From Oxalicibacterium solurbis (lineage in GTDB: Bacteria > Pseudomonadota > Gammaproteobacteria > Burkholderiales > Burkholderiaceae_D), in NCBI RefSeq assembly GCF_014635845.1, contig NZ_BMDP01000001.1, forward strand, positions 1,054,001-1,118,000: a stretch of 64,000 bases of DNA. Direction: 5' to 3'. The notes under the pieces are model-generated. The model made no database searches, was not told where the DNA came from, and saw nothing but the letters and a program-made list of their open reading frames with translations. This document shows positions 26,206-35,251 of the stretch, piece after piece. Made by a program: the position numbers and the translations under genes. Every line of letters starts with the position of its first letter. Positions within the stretch are counted from its first letter, which is position 1.

Positions 26206-27329
26206 CGCCCCAGCATCCGGCCGTCGAGCCGGAAGCATCGATCGTGTCGCGCGGCGCACTGCTGGCGTGGCTGTTCCTGATCGTCTATGCCAGCCTGTAT
26301 CCGTTTACCGGCTGGCAGCACGTCGGCCTGCCGCTGCAGGCGTACCTGTTCGCCGGCATGCCGCGCTACTGGACCGGCTTCGATGCGACGATCAATGTGC
26401 TGGGCTACATTCCGCTCGGCATTCTTGCCGTCTATGCGCTGCATCCGCGCATCCGCAATGTCGCCGCGATGCTGCTGGCGCTGCTATTGGGTATCGTCGT
26501 TTCCGGCACGATGGAAACGCTGCAGACCTTCCTGCCCAATCGTGTCGCCTCCAATCTCGATTTCCTGACCAACAGCCTGGGCGCGCTGGTCGGCGCCGTC
26601 ATCGGCAGCCGCAGCAGTCATCTGGTGCTGGAACGCAGCCGGCTGCGTCACGTCCGCCATCGCTGGTTCACCGCCGAGGCCAGCCGCGGGCTGATCATCC
26701 TGGCGCTGTGGCCACTGGCGCAGATCTATCCGCAAGGCTATCTGTTCGGTAACGGCCAGATCCTGCCGATTCTTTCCGAATGGTTGTCGGCCTGGCTGGA
26801 CATTCCTATCGATCTGGGCGACCTGCTGCGCAGCGGCGTACAACTGTCGGCGGAACAATACTGGCTGGCCGAAACCGTCATCACCGCCTGCCAGGTTGCC
26901 GGTGCACTGCTGGCGCTGCATTGCATGCTGCGCGACAAGGCGCCGCGCTGGCTGCTGCCGGGCGCTTGGCTGCTGGCTGCACTCGCCGTCAAGACGCTGG
27001 CATCGGCGCTGCTGTTCAAACCGCAGAATGCGTTTGCGTGGGTCACGGCCGGCGCGATGGGCGGGCTGCTGCTGGGCATCGCCTTGTCGACCATGCTGGC
27101 GCGGCTGCGTCCGCCGCTGCAACGGCGTTGCGCGGCAGCGTTGCTGGTCATCGCGCTGCTCGCCGTCAATCTCGCGCCACCGAATCCGTATTTCGTCGCC
27201 ACGCTGGAAACCTGGGTGCAGGGAAAATTCCTCAACTTCAACGGCGCGGCGCAATTCCTGTCGCTACTATGGCCGTTCGGCGCGCTGTGGTTCCTGCTGC
27301 ACGCAACGCACCGCACGAAGCGAAAGTAA
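26202..27329 (+). CDS. VanZ-like multi-pass membrane protein
   Basis: A 375-residue protein, ATG at 26202 overlapping the lipoprotein stop. The N-terminal part matches VanZ-like proteins: LLAWLFLIVYASLYPFTGWQ, FDATINVLGYIPLGILAVYAL, ETLQTFLPNRVASNLDFLTN and SLGALVGAVIG. Further membrane segments follow to the C-terminus (about eight in all). VanZ itself gives low-level teicoplanin resistance; the broader family is of unknown role. Its place at the end of the MCE operon suggests an envelope function. The longer start at 26175 is less likely. Confidence 0.87.
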   Translation: MTPQHPAVEPEASIVSRGALLAWLFLIVYASLYPFTGWQHVGLPLQAYLFAGMPRYWTGFDATINVLGYIPLGILAVYALHPRIRNVAAMLLALLLGIVVSGTMETLQTFLPNRVASNLDFLTNSLGALVGAVIGSRSSHLVLERSRLRHVRHRWFTAEASRGLIILALWPLAQIYPQGYLFGNGQILPILSEWLSAWLDIPIDLGDLLRSGVQLSAEQYWLAETVITACQVAGALLALHCMLRDKAPRWLLPGAWLLAALAVKTLASALLFKPQNAFAWVTAGAMGGLLLGIALSTMLARLRPPLQRRCAAALLVIALLAVNLAPPNPYFVATLETWVQGKFLNFNGAAQFLSLLWPFGALWFLLHATHRTKRK

Positions 27330-27484
27330 GGAAACCGTTCCGCCGAAATGTGCGAAGACGCTGCAACGCTCGCCGCTATCGCTGACGTAGCAAGTACCAA
27401 TGTCGATGCCGACAAGTCAGCGGGTGTATCATTTCGCTCTTTGAAGCAGTGCTTCGAAACAAGCAACATGAAGCGAGCAATGCA

Positions 27485-27805
27485 ATGACCGACGACAAGC
27501 CTTTTTTCCGCCAGCACGTATTCGTCTGCATGAACAAACGCGACGACGGCCGCGAATGCTGCGCCGACAAGGGCGCGCATGCGGCGCAGCAGCATCTGAA
27601 GGCGCGCGTCAAGGAACTCGGTCTGAATCGTAACGGCGACGTGCGGGTCAACCAGTCCGGTTGCCTGGGACGTTGCGAGGAAGGCCCGGTCATCGTCGTT
27701 TACCCGCAAGGCACCTGGTACACCTACGTCGACGAGCAGGATATCGACGAAATCATCGACGAACATCTGGTCGGCGGAAAAATCGTCGAGCGCCTTGTCA
27801 TCTGA
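27485..27805 (+). CDS. Thioredoxin-fold 2Fe-2S ferredoxin
   Basis: A 106-residue ferredoxin of the (2Fe-2S) thioredoxin-like type. The start MTDDKPFFRQHVFVCMNKR is typical; candidate cluster ligands are Cys15, Cys25/Cys26, Cys60 and Cys64 (HVFVCMNKR, GRECCADKG, NQSGCLGRCEEGP). YPQGTWYTYVDEQDIDEIIDEHLVGG closes the domain. Start at 27485 with the frame open to 27449. In related bacteria this ferredoxin is commonly next to the hydrolase found here. Electron partner unknown. Confidence 0.9.
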   Translation: MTDDKPFFRQHVFVCMNKRDDGRECCADKGAHAAQQHLKARVKELGLNRNGDVRVNQSGCLGRCEEGPVIVVYPQGTWYTYVDEQDIDEIIDEHLVGGKIVERLVI

Positions 27806-27843
27806 ATCCGCATGCGCAACGTTTTCCGTCACCGAGCGTCCTC

Positions 27844-28473
27844 ATGAAAACCCAACCCTTCACCCTCGCCGGCGCAGCCGGCCCGCTGGAATGCGCACTG
27901 GACCTGCCGGACGATGCACAGAACAACGCACCGCGCGGCCTGGCACTGGTCGCGCATCCGCATCCGCTATTCGGCGGCACGATGGAAAACAAGGTCGTCA
28001 CCACGCTGATGCGCGCCTTCGTCTCGCTCGGCTATGCGACGGTACGCATGAATTTCCGCGGCGTCGGCGCTTCCGGCGGCGAGTACGATGAAGGGCGCGG
28101 CGAGACCGACGACATGGCGCAGCTGCTGGAACACATGCGCGCGCAATATCCGGGACTGCCGTTCGTGCTGTCCGGCTTTTCGTTCGGCACCTTCGTGCAG
28201 ACGCAATTGCAGAAACGCCTGGAAGAGCAAGGCACGCCGGCCGAGCGCCTGGTGCTGTGCGGCGCCGCACCAGGAAAGTGGCCGCTGCCGACCGTGCCGA
28301 AGGACACCATCGTGATCCACGGCGAACAGGATGAGACCATTCCACTGGCCGATGTCTTCGACTGGGCGCGTCCGCAGGACCTGCCTGTCATCGTCGTGCC
28401 GGGCTCCGATCATTTTTTCAACCGCAAGTTGCAACATATCAAGCGTTTCGTGGTCGAAATGTGGCCTTGCTGA
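27844..28473 (+). CDS. Alpha/beta hydrolase (YqiA/Fst-like serine hydrolase)
   Basis: A 209-residue alpha/beta hydrolase. The oxyanion loop is ALVAHPHPLFGGTMENKVV, a conserved RMNFRGVGASGG follows, the nucleophile elbow is LSGFSFGTFV (Ser), the acid is in VIHGEQDETIPLADV and the histidine in VPGSDHFFNRKL. The HPHPLFGGTM signature marks a family often annotated as peptidase- or esterase-like with unknown substrate. It follows the ferredoxin by 38 bases and may be cotranscribed. Confidence 0.9.
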   Translation: MKTQPFTLAGAAGPLECALDLPDDAQNNAPRGLALVAHPHPLFGGTMENKVVTTLMRAFVSLGYATVRMNFRGVGASGGEYDEGRGETDDMAQLLEHMRAQYPGLPFVLSGFSFGTFVQTQLQKRLEEQGTPAERLVLCGAAPGKWPLPTVPKDTIVIHGEQDETIPLADVFDWARPQDLPVIVVPGSDHFFNRKLQHIKRFVVEMWPC

Positions 28474-28575
28474 CCTCGCCTTGATGTTTGCACTGCACAA
28501 GACGATTCGATTTTCGATTCAATTTTGTCAACCCGTCGCACGCCCTACGGTACGCGCCCGTTCTCGATCAGCCTC

Positions 28576-29727
28576 ATGAAAAAACTATTTGCGGCCTTTG
28601 CCGTCGCCCTGCTCTCGGTTTCCTCCGCCTTTGCCCAGATCACCATTCCCTCACCGACCATCAACGCCAAATCGTGGCTGCTGCTCGATGCGACAAGCGA
28701 CCAGATCCTGGCTTCCAACGAACCGGACATGCGCATCGAGCCGGCATCGCTGACCAAGCTGATGACGGCCTACGTCGTGTTCGACGCGCTGAACGAAAAG
28801 CGCATCACGATGGATCAGATGGTCACCGTTTCGACCAAGGCATGGAAAGTCGATGCCGAAAGCTCGAAGATGTTCATCGAACCGCGCGTGCCGGTCAGCG
28901 TGCATGATCTGGTCTACGGCCTGATCGTCCAGTCCGGCAACGACGCTGCCGTCGCGCTGGCCGAAACCATCGCCGGCACCGAAGATGCCTTCGTCGCGAT
29001 GATGAACCGCGAAGCCGAACGCATCGGCATGAAATCCACGCACTTCAGCAATTCGCACGGCCTGCCCAGCCCGGAAAACTATTCGACCGCGCGCGATCTC
29101 GCGACCCTTGCCTCGCATCTGGCCGTCGATCACCCCGAGCTGTACAAGATTTATTCGACCAAGGAATTCACCTACAACAAGATCCGCCAGCCGAATCGCA
29201 ATCGCCTGCTGTGGCTGGATCCGACCGTCGACGGCATGAAGACCGGCCACACGGAAAACGCCGGCTACTGCCTGATCTCCACCGCCAAGCGCCCGAACGG
29301 CAAGAACGGCGACCGCCGCCTGATCTCGATCGTGCTCGGCACGTCGTCCGACCAGATGCGCACGCAGGAAAGCCAGAAGCTGCTGAACTGGGGCTTCCTG
29401 AATTTCGACACGGTGCGCCTGTACGCGAAAGACGAGGCCGTCGATACGCCGAACGTCTGGAAGGGTTCGCAGAACAGCCTGAAGATCGGCTTCAACCACG
29501 ATCTGTACGTGACGGTCCCGAAAGGCACCGCCGACAAGATCAAGACCTCGCTGACGCGCAAGGATCCGCTGGTGGCACCGATCGACAAGAACAGCACGGT
29601 CGGCACGTTGAAAGTAACCGCCGACGGCAAGACCATCGCGGAACTGCCGGTACTGGCACTGGAACAGGTCGGCCAGGCCGGCATGTTCGGCCGCGCGCTG
29701 GATTCGCTACGCCTGCTGCTGCATTGA
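28576..29727 (+). CDS. dacC: D-alanyl-D-alanine carboxypeptidase (PBP5/6 type)
   Basis: Periplasmic DD-carboxypeptidase trimming peptidoglycan pentapeptides. From the ATG at 28576 it has 383 residues with a signal peptide (LFAAFAVALLSVSSAFAQ). Catalytic motifs: SxxK in EPASLTKLMTAYV, SxN in LIVQSGNDAAVAL and KTG in VDGMKTGHTENAGYC. The C-terminal PBP5 domain (about residues 285-375) ends in an amphipathic helix (FGRALDSLRLLLH) that anchors the family to the membrane. It starts the conserved order with the D-amino acid transaminase, DUF493, lipB and lipA. Confidence 0.94.
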   Translation: MKKLFAAFAVALLSVSSAFAQITIPSPTINAKSWLLLDATSDQILASNEPDMRIEPASLTKLMTAYVVFDALNEKRITMDQMVTVSTKAWKVDAESSKMFIEPRVPVSVHDLVYGLIVQSGNDAAVALAETIAGTEDAFVAMMNREAERIGMKSTHFSNSHGLPSPENYSTARDLATLASHLAVDHPELYKIYSTKEFTYNKIRQPNRNRLLWLDPTVDGMKTGHTENAGYCLISTAKRPNGKNGDRRLISIVLGTSSDQMRTQESQKLLNWGFLNFDTVRLYAKDEAVDTPNVWKGSQNSLKIGFNHDLYVTVPKGTADKIKTSLTRKDPLVAPIDKNSTVGTLKVTADGKTIAELPVLALEQVGQAGMFGRALDSLRLLLH

Positions 29728-29762
29728 TCGCTGCACCGATCGCACAGCAATCGCGATGAAAG

Positions 29763-29799
29763 AAACGGCAAGATCGGCACCAACGATCTTGCCGTTTTT
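29763..29799 (+). terminator. Terminator after the DD-carboxypeptidase gene
   Basis: Fourteen-base stem AAACGGCAAGATCG / CGATCTTGCCGTTT with a seven-base loop and a TTTTT tail, 36 bases after the stop. It isolates the carboxypeptidase from the downstream transaminase-lip genes. Confidence 0.9.
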
Positions 29800-29891
29800 C
29801 TTTGGCCGCTTGCCTGAGAGAATCATCACGCCCGCATACGGCCGCCGGCCGCAGCGTTTAGAATGAATTTCCAACTCACCGGACGCATCCC

Positions 29892-30740
29892 ATGGAAGAT
29901 CCTTTTGTCTATCTGAACGGCGCGATGACTCCGCTTTCCGAAGCGAAGGTATCCGTGCTCGACCGTGGCTTCATCTTCGGCGACGGCATCTATGAAGTGA
30001 TCCCCGTCTACGACCGCAAGCCGTTCCGCCCGGCCCAGCACCTGGCGCGCTTCTTCCGCGGCATCGAAGCGGTCAACATCCGCAATCCGCACAGCGAAGC
30101 CGAATGGCTGACTCTGGTCGACAAGGTCGTGCAGACCGCGCCGACCGAAGATCAATTGGCCTACCTGCAGATCACCCGTGGTCCGGCGCCGCGCACACAC
30201 GCCTTCCCTGCACAGGAGCCGAAGCCGACCGTGTTCCTGATGTCCAACCCGCTGATTCCGCCGACACTGGCGATGCTGGAAAACGGCGTCGCCTGCGTGA
30301 CGATGGAAGACAAGCGCTGGCTGCGCTGCGAGATCAAGTCGATCTCGTTGCTGGGCAACGTGCTGGCCGCGCAGAATGCCGCCGCGCAGCAGGCCAATGA
30401 AACCCTCCAGTTCCGCGACGGCAGCCTGACCGAAGGTTCGTCGTCGAACGTGTGGATCGTGAAAGACGGCACCTTGCTCGGCCCACCGGTCGACAACCTG
30501 ATTCTCGAAGGCATCCGCTATCATCTGATTGCGGAGCTGTGCGAAGCAAACGGCATCCCGTTCGAAAGCCGCCGCATCGCGCGCAATGAAGTATTCACTG
30601 CCGACGAAGTGCTGCTGTCTTCCGCAGGCAAGGAAATCCTGCCGGTCGCCAGCATCGACGGCCGTACCGTTGGAAACGGCAAACCCGGCCCCATATTCAA
30701 GAAGTTGTACGCTTCCTATCAGATAGCCAAGCGTGCCTGA
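29892..30740 (+). CDS. D-amino acid transaminase (class IV PLP aminotransferase)
   Basis: A 282-residue fold-type IV aminotransferase. The N-terminus YLNGAMTPLSEAKVSVLDRGFIFGDGIYEV is typical of D-alanine transaminases. The PLP lysine is in LRCEIKSISLLGNVLAAQ, followed by EGSSSNVWIVKDG and the phosphate-binding EVLLSSAGKEILPV. It makes D-glutamate or D-alanine for peptidoglycan and fits next to a DD-carboxypeptidase. A branched-chain aminotransferase is the main alternative, but the sequence and context favour the D-enzyme. Confidence 0.9.
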   Translation: MEDPFVYLNGAMTPLSEAKVSVLDRGFIFGDGIYEVIPVYDRKPFRPAQHLARFFRGIEAVNIRNPHSEAEWLTLVDKVVQTAPTEDQLAYLQITRGPAPRTHAFPAQEPKPTVFLMSNPLIPPTLAMLENGVACVTMEDKRWLRCEIKSISLLGNVLAAQNAAAQQANETLQFRDGSLTEGSSSNVWIVKDGTLLGPPVDNLILEGIRYHLIAELCEANGIPFESRRIARNEVFTADEVLLSSAGKEILPVASIDGRTVGNGKPGPIFKKLYASYQIAKRA

Positions 30741-30779
30741 CCCATCAAACTGCCGCCCTGCGGCACGGAATGCAGAACC

Positions 30780-31049
30780 ATGACAGAACAGAAAGAAAGC
30801 CTGATCGACTATCCGAGCGACTTCCCCATCAAGGTCGTCGGCACCATGCATGACACGTTTGCGCAAACCATCGTCGAGGTGGTGACCGTGCACGATCCCG
30901 ATTTCCACGCGGGCAAGGTCGAGATGCGTCCATCGTCGGCCGGCAACTATCTGTCGCTGACGCTGACCGTGCGCGCCACCAGCCGTGAACAGCTGGATGA
31001 TTTATATCGCGCATTGTCGTCGCACCCGATGGTGAAATTCGTCCTGTAA
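30780..31049 (+). CDS. ybeD: DUF493 (YbeD) family protein
   Basis: An 89-residue protein of the YbeD family, which has a ferredoxin-like ACT-type fold. Characteristic stretches are [38 protein letters not shown] and the C-terminal [18 protein letters not shown]. It is found next to lipB in most proteobacteria and may regulate the lipoate pathway, but its role is not established. It lies between the transaminase and lipB on the same strand. Confidence 0.92.
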   Translation: MTEQKESLIDYPSDFPIKVVGTMHDTFAQTIVEVVTVHDPDFHAGKVEMRPSSAGNYLSLTLTVRATSREQLDDLYRALSSHPMVKFVL

Positions 31050-31069
31050 CGGCGAACGCTCGACTCTTC

Positions 31070-31720
31070 ATGTCCGCACCATTGCCGCCCGTCGTCCGCC
31101 AGCGCGGCCGCGAGGATTACGACACGACGTTTGCGGCGATGCGCGCCTTCACCGATGCGCGCACCGCCGACACCGCAGACGAACTGTGGATCGTCGAACA
31201 TCCGCCGGTCTTCACGCTCGGTCTCGCCGCCGATCCGTCGCATGTATTGAATGCGCATGACGTACCGGTCGTGCAGACCGATCGCGGCGGCGAAGTCACC
31301 TATCACGGCCCCGGCCAGGTCGTCGTCTACCTGCTGCTCGATCTGCGCCGCCGCCAGGCCGCCGCCAAACTGCTGGCACGCGACCTGGTGCAGCGCATCG
31401 AGCAGGCGGTGATCGACACATTGGCGGCGTATAATCTGGCCGGTGAACGCAAACCCGGCGCGCCCGGCATTTACCTGTCGGACGGCCCGCAGCGCGGCGC
31501 TAAAATCGCGGCGCTCGGACTGAAGATTCGCGGCAGCGGCCATACCTATCATGGCGTGTCGTTGAACGTCGCGATGGACCTGACGCCATTCACGTGGATC
31601 AATCCATGCGGCTACGAAGGGCTGGAAACTGTCGATATGCGCAGCGTCGGTGCGCAAGCCGCACCGGCCGCCGTGCAGCAACAACTGGCCGATCAGCTGC
31701 TCGCGCAGCTGGCGCGCTAA
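31070..31720 (+). CDS. lipB: Lipoyl(octanoyl) transferase
   Basis: Moves octanoyl groups from acyl carrier protein to lipoyl domains, the first step of lipoate synthesis. The 216-residue protein has [15 protein letters not shown], the signature [22 protein letters not shown], the catalytic lysine in [13 protein letters not shown] and the catalytic cysteine in [20 protein letters not shown] at 31070, 20 bases after ybeD. Together with lipA it can modify the free lipoyl domain at 18439 as well as E2 and GcvH. Confidence 0.97.
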   Translation: MSAPLPPVVRQRGREDYDTTFAAMRAFTDARTADTADELWIVEHPPVFTLGLAADPSHVLNAHDVPVVQTDRGGEVTYHGPGQVVVYLLLDLRRRQAAAKLLARDLVQRIEQAVIDTLAAYNLAGERKPGAPGIYLSDGPQRGAKIAALGLKIRGSGHTYHGVSLNVAMDLTPFTWINPCGYEGLETVDMRSVGAQAAPAAVQQQLADQLLAQLAR

Positions 31721-31865
31721 GGCGACATGGAACGCTCCGCAGGTTTGCAATCGCATTTGTTTTTTTATTGACCGACATGGCAACGACAAACTCCGCGCCA
31801 TGCGCTATCGACGGCGCCCTATCCGGCACCAAATCGAAAGCACACAACCACAAGCGACCAGCCAG

Positions 31866-32861
31866 ATGACCACCGATTCCACCTCCGCCGCACCTGCCGC
31901 TCCCGCCTACAATCCCAGCGAAAAACAGAAGGGTGCGGCCAAGACCATCCGCATCCCGATCAAGGTGGTACAGGCCGAACGCCTGCCGAAACCAGACTGG
32001 ATTCGCGTGAAGGCAGCGTCGCAATCGACCCGCTTCTACGAAATCAAGGACATCCTGCGCGAGCACAAGCTGCACACCGTGTGCGAAGAAGCCAGTTGCC
32101 CCAACATCGGCGAATGCTTCGGCAAGGGCACCGCGACCTTCATGATCATGGGCGACAAGTGCACGCGTCGCTGCCCGTTCTGCGACGTCGGCCACGGCCG
32201 CCCCGATCCCCTCGACGTCAACGAACCGGAAAATCTGGCGAAGACGATCGCCGCGCTGCGCCTGAACTACGTCGTCATCACCTCGGTCGATCGCGATGAC
32301 CTGCGCGACGGCGGTGCCGGCCATTTTGCCGCCTGCATCGATCGCGTGCGCGAACTGTCGCCGAACACGCAGATCGAAATCCTCGTGCCCGACTTCCGCG
32401 GCCGCATGGATCGTGCGCTGGAAATCCTGAAGGCCGCGCCACCGGACGTGATGAACCACAATCTCGAAACCGCGCCGCGCCTTTACAAGGAAGCGCGCCC
32501 CGGTTCCGACTACCTGTATTCGCTGAATCTGCTGAAGCGCTTCAAGGACCTGCATCCGGAAGTGCCGACCAAGTCCGGCATCATGGTCGGCCTCGGTGAA
32601 ACCGACGAAGAAGTGTTGCAGGTGATGCGCGACATGCGCGAACACAATGTCGACATGCTGACCATCGGCCAGTACCTGATGCCGAGCGGCGACCACTTGC
32701 CGGTGCGCCGCTACGTGCATCCGGACACCTTCAAGATGTACGAGGAAGAAGCCTACAAGATGGGATTCAAGCATGCGGCTGTCGGCGCGATGGTGCGTTC
32801 CAGCTACCACGCGGATCAGCAGGCGCATGGCGTGACGACGGCGATATTGCCGACCAACTAA
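31866..32861 (+). CDS. lipA: Lipoyl synthase (radical SAM)
   Basis: Inserts two sulfur atoms into the octanoyl chain. The 331-residue protein carries both clusters: the auxiliary cluster [13 protein letters not shown] (three cysteines) and the radical SAM cluster [13 protein letters not shown] (CxxxCxxC). Also present are [47 protein letters not shown] and the terminal serine region [15 protein letters not shown] at 31866 follows a 145-base gap after lipB; an upstream open frame overlapping lipB is a shadow. Confidence 0.97.
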   Translation: MTTDSTSAAPAAPAYNPSEKQKGAAKTIRIPIKVVQAERLPKPDWIRVKAASQSTRFYEIKDILREHKLHTVCEEASCPNIGECFGKGTATFMIMGDKCTRRCPFCDVGHGRPDPLDVNEPENLAKTIAALRLNYVVITSVDRDDLRDGGAGHFAACIDRVRELSPNTQIEILVPDFRGRMDRALEILKAAPPDVMNHNLETAPRLYKEARPGSDYLYSLNLLKRFKDLHPEVPTKSGIMVGLGETDEEVLQVMRDMREHNVDMLTIGQYLMPSGDHLPVRRYVHPDTFKMYEEEAYKMGFKHAAVGAMVRSSYHADQQAHGVTTAILPTN

Positions 32862-32939
32862 ACGCGCAGTCCGTAACGCACGACAGAGCCGGCATCCAAC
32901 CCGCTTCGGTAGAGCACTTTCAGGAAATGCCGGCAATCC

Positions 32940-33581
32940 CTATCTTTGCAATCGCGACGCCGTGAATTTCCTGTAGTACTCGATCTCGCTGTATACGTTC
33001 CGCTTCTGGCGGGCTTTCAGCGTCTCTTCGCCATTGACCCGCCAATGCATCAGCGTCATGTCGGCCGGTTGCATGCCGGCTTCGCAGGCGCCGAGATGCT
33101 GCATCTGCGTGACGAAGCGGCCGTCGCTCTCCACCAGATTGTCGCGATTGGCGATGACGGATTCGGCCTGCGTCCTGTCGTCGGCAACGAAGGTCGTGGT
33201 GTGCCGGATATCCGTCTTGCCTGTCTTGTTTTCGATCGGAGAAGGGCCGGCGCAGTGCATGCTCCAGGACAGCGTATTTTCTGCAAACGCCGGTTGCGGG
33301 TCTTCGCAAGTTTCGTTAAGGCCGGCAACGCTCGCCTGCTGTTCATACACTTCCAGCGCATGCAATGCGCGATCGGCCTTTGCATCGAGGCAGACGTTCC
33401 AGATCTTCTGGATTTCAAAGGTGGTCTTGCCGTCGCTGATCGTTCCGCTCCGATCGATGCGCCACAATCCTTCGGCGCGCGCCGGCAGGTTTGCCGGCAG
33501 ATCGAAGCCGAACGCGAAGGAAGCGCAAGCCAGAGAAACCGTTCCCGCCAGCATGGATAATCGGTGAGCGCGGCGCATCAC
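32940..33581 (-). CDS. Exported DUF3617-family protein, copy 2 of a tandem pair
   Basis: A 213-residue exported protein (signal LSMLAGTVSLACASFAFG). Core features of DUF3617 are AEGLWRIDRSG, VCLDAKADRALHALEVYEQQ, a cluster of spaced cysteines (NETCEDPQ, WSMHCAGP, HLGACEAGM) likely forming disulfides, and a THTTFVADD-like strand. It shares the CLDAxADRALH motif with its neighbour, and its start overlaps that neighbour's stop by 4 bases, so they form a duplicated, translationally coupled pair. Function unknown. Confidence 0.75.
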   Translation of the reverse strand: MMRRAHRLSMLAGTVSLACASFAFGFDLPANLPARAEGLWRIDRSGTISDGKTTFEIQKIWNVCLDAKADRALHALEVYEQQASVAGLNETCEDPQPAFAENTLSWSMHCAGPSPIENKTGKTDIRHTTTFVADDRTQAESVIANRDNLVESDGRFVTQMQHLGACEAGMQPADMTLMHWRVNGEETLKARQKRNVYSEIEYYRKFTASRLQR

Positions 33582-34243
33582 ATCGGCCCCAGGCGTCGGT
33601 TGATCTCGATGCCTTCATTCAGCAGCTTCTTCACCACTTTCAGAGATTCGTAGATATTGTCGTACTCGCCCTTTTCCCGCTTGCCGGGGCGATCCATGAT
33701 GCCATCGCCGGGTTTTTGATCGGCTGCGCATTCGCCTATCCAGCGCTGCTCCTCAACCATGCGGCTTTCGCCGGAGAACAGCATGTCGCGCGCTGTATCG
33801 TGCTCTTCCAGCACGACATGGCTGTCGCTTTCAAACGTGTACTTCCAGCGGAAATCCTTGCCGGCATCTTCGGCATCCGTCTGCGAATTGGTCCTGCACA
33901 GCATCTCGCCGCTCAGGACATTGCCGGCCTGGTCGAAGCGGGGTGTCTGACAAGTCAGGTCGGGGTACACGACCTGCAATTCCTTGCGCAGGATGAAGAG
34001 TTCGTGCAAGGCCCGGTCCGCGCGCGCATCCAGACAATACTGCTCTTTCGACTGGACCGTTCCCAAGCCATCCATGGTGCCGGTCATCACGATCTCCCAC
34101 AGACCGGGCTTGCGGGCCGGCATGTTTTCGGGGAAGTCGTAGGCTGCCGCCGGCAATACGACGAGCACACACCAGCTCAAGCCGGCGAAGGATTTCACCA
34201 CGATGTTCGGCAGTCTTTCGTATCGCAATTCGTCTCCTTCCAT
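33578..34243 (-). CDS. Exported DUF3617-family protein, copy 1 of a tandem pair
   Basis: A 221-residue protein with an N-terminal hydrophobic segment (FAGLSWCVLVVLPAAAYDF) and the DUF3617 pattern ARKPGLWEIVMTGTMDG, EQYCLDARADRALHELF, LTCQTPRFDQ, LCRTNSQTD, WIGECAADQKPGD. It is the first gene of the pair with the protein at 32940. The signal peptide would be unusually far from the start (about residue 18), so a shorter start (for example near residue 2-10) cannot be excluded. Function unknown; periplasmic location inferred. Confidence 0.75.
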   Translation of the reverse strand: MEGDELRYERLPNIVVKSFAGLSWCVLVVLPAAAYDFPENMPARKPGLWEIVMTGTMDGLGTVQSKEQYCLDARADRALHELFILRKELQVVYPDLTCQTPRFDQAGNVLSGEMLCRTNSQTDAEDAGKDFRWKYTFESDSHVVLEEHDTARDMLFSGESRMVEEQRWIGECAADQKPGDGIMDRPGKREKGEYDNIYESLKVVKKLLNEGIEINRRLGPM

Positions 34244-34420
34244 TCGGTCTCCGCCTTGCGGCAGTCATCCGGCGATCATCATGTCCGTGCCATGAAACAG
34301 GCGAACAAACGTTAAATATTATAAACATAATAAGTAACATATTTTCAACACGTACCTGATTGGCATCGCCGAACGGCTGCTCCATGCGCCAGCCTTATAC
34401 GCCAGCCCCACCGCTCGGCA

Positions 34421-35188
34421 TCACATTGCCTTGACCTCACCGCCATCGATGCGCAGTGTCGATCCGGTCATCCATTTCGCGACCGGCGATACGAGAAAGG
34501 CCATCAGTTCGGCGATCTCTTCCGGCTGGCCGTAACGCGCGATGTCGGCTGCACCAAGAAATTTGGTCTTCGCCTCCTCCACCGACATGTTGTTCGCCGC
34601 CGACCATTTGTCGAGAAAAGCTTCGCGCCGGCCAGTCATCACCGGCCCCGGCAGCACGCTGTTGACCTGCACGCCGTCGTGAATGCCGCGTTCGGAAAAC
34701 GCCTTCGCCAGCGACACGATTGCCGCATTGATCGCTGCCACGGCGGCGAACGCCGCCTTCGGCACATCGGCTGAATTGCCGGATGTCAGCACCACCGAAC
34801 CTTGCGTCGCCTTCAATGCATCCCAAGCACGTATCGTCAGCCGGCGTGCACCGTGGAATTTAAGCGCCATGCCGGCATCCCATTGCGCATCCGTCATCTG
34901 GAACAGATCGATCTGCGGCACGTCGCCGGCAATGTTGACCAGTGCGTCGATGCGGCCAAAGCGCGCCAGCGTCTGGTTGACGATACTGTCCGCAGCAGAC
35001 GGTTCGCTCAAGTCGATCGCAATAACCAATGCCTGCGCACCTGCCCTGCCCACTTCTTTCGCCGTGCCTTCCAGCTTGTCGGCATTGCGCGCGACCAGCA
35101 CTACGTTGGCGAAATCCTTTGCGAGACGAATCGCGGTTGCACGCCCAATACCCTGGCTGGCGCCTGTCACGATGACTGTTTTTTGCAT
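34421..35188 (-). CDS. SDR-family NAD(P)-dependent oxidoreductase
   Basis: A 255-residue short-chain dehydrogenase: cofactor motif VTGASQGIGRATAIRL, NIAGDVPQIDLF, a VVLTSGNSADVPKAAFAAVAAINAA stretch where the usual YxxxK catalytic pair is not evident (Tyr replaced by Phe/Ala context), and IARYGQPEEIAELMAFLVS near the end. The missing YxxxK is odd; activity may be reduced or the protein may bind without turning over. It is the last of three co-directional genes (hydrolase, MDR reductase, SDR). Confidence 0.88.
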   Translation of the reverse strand: MQKTVIVTGASQGIGRATAIRLAKDFANVVLVARNADKLEGTAKEVGRAGAQALVIAIDLSEPSAADSIVNQTLARFGRIDALVNIAGDVPQIDLFQMTDAQWDAGMALKFHGARRLTIRAWDALKATQGSVVLTSGNSADVPKAAFAAVAAINAAIVSLAKAFSERGIHDGVQVNSVLPGPVMTGRREAFLDKWSAANNMSVEEAKTKFLGAADIARYGQPEEIAELMAFLVSPVAKWMTGSTLRIDGGEVKAM

Positions 35189-35251
35189 GATGTTTTTCCT
35201 GAATGTAATCGAATGAATGTTTGTCGAATAAATGATGCGAACAGTGCGCCG

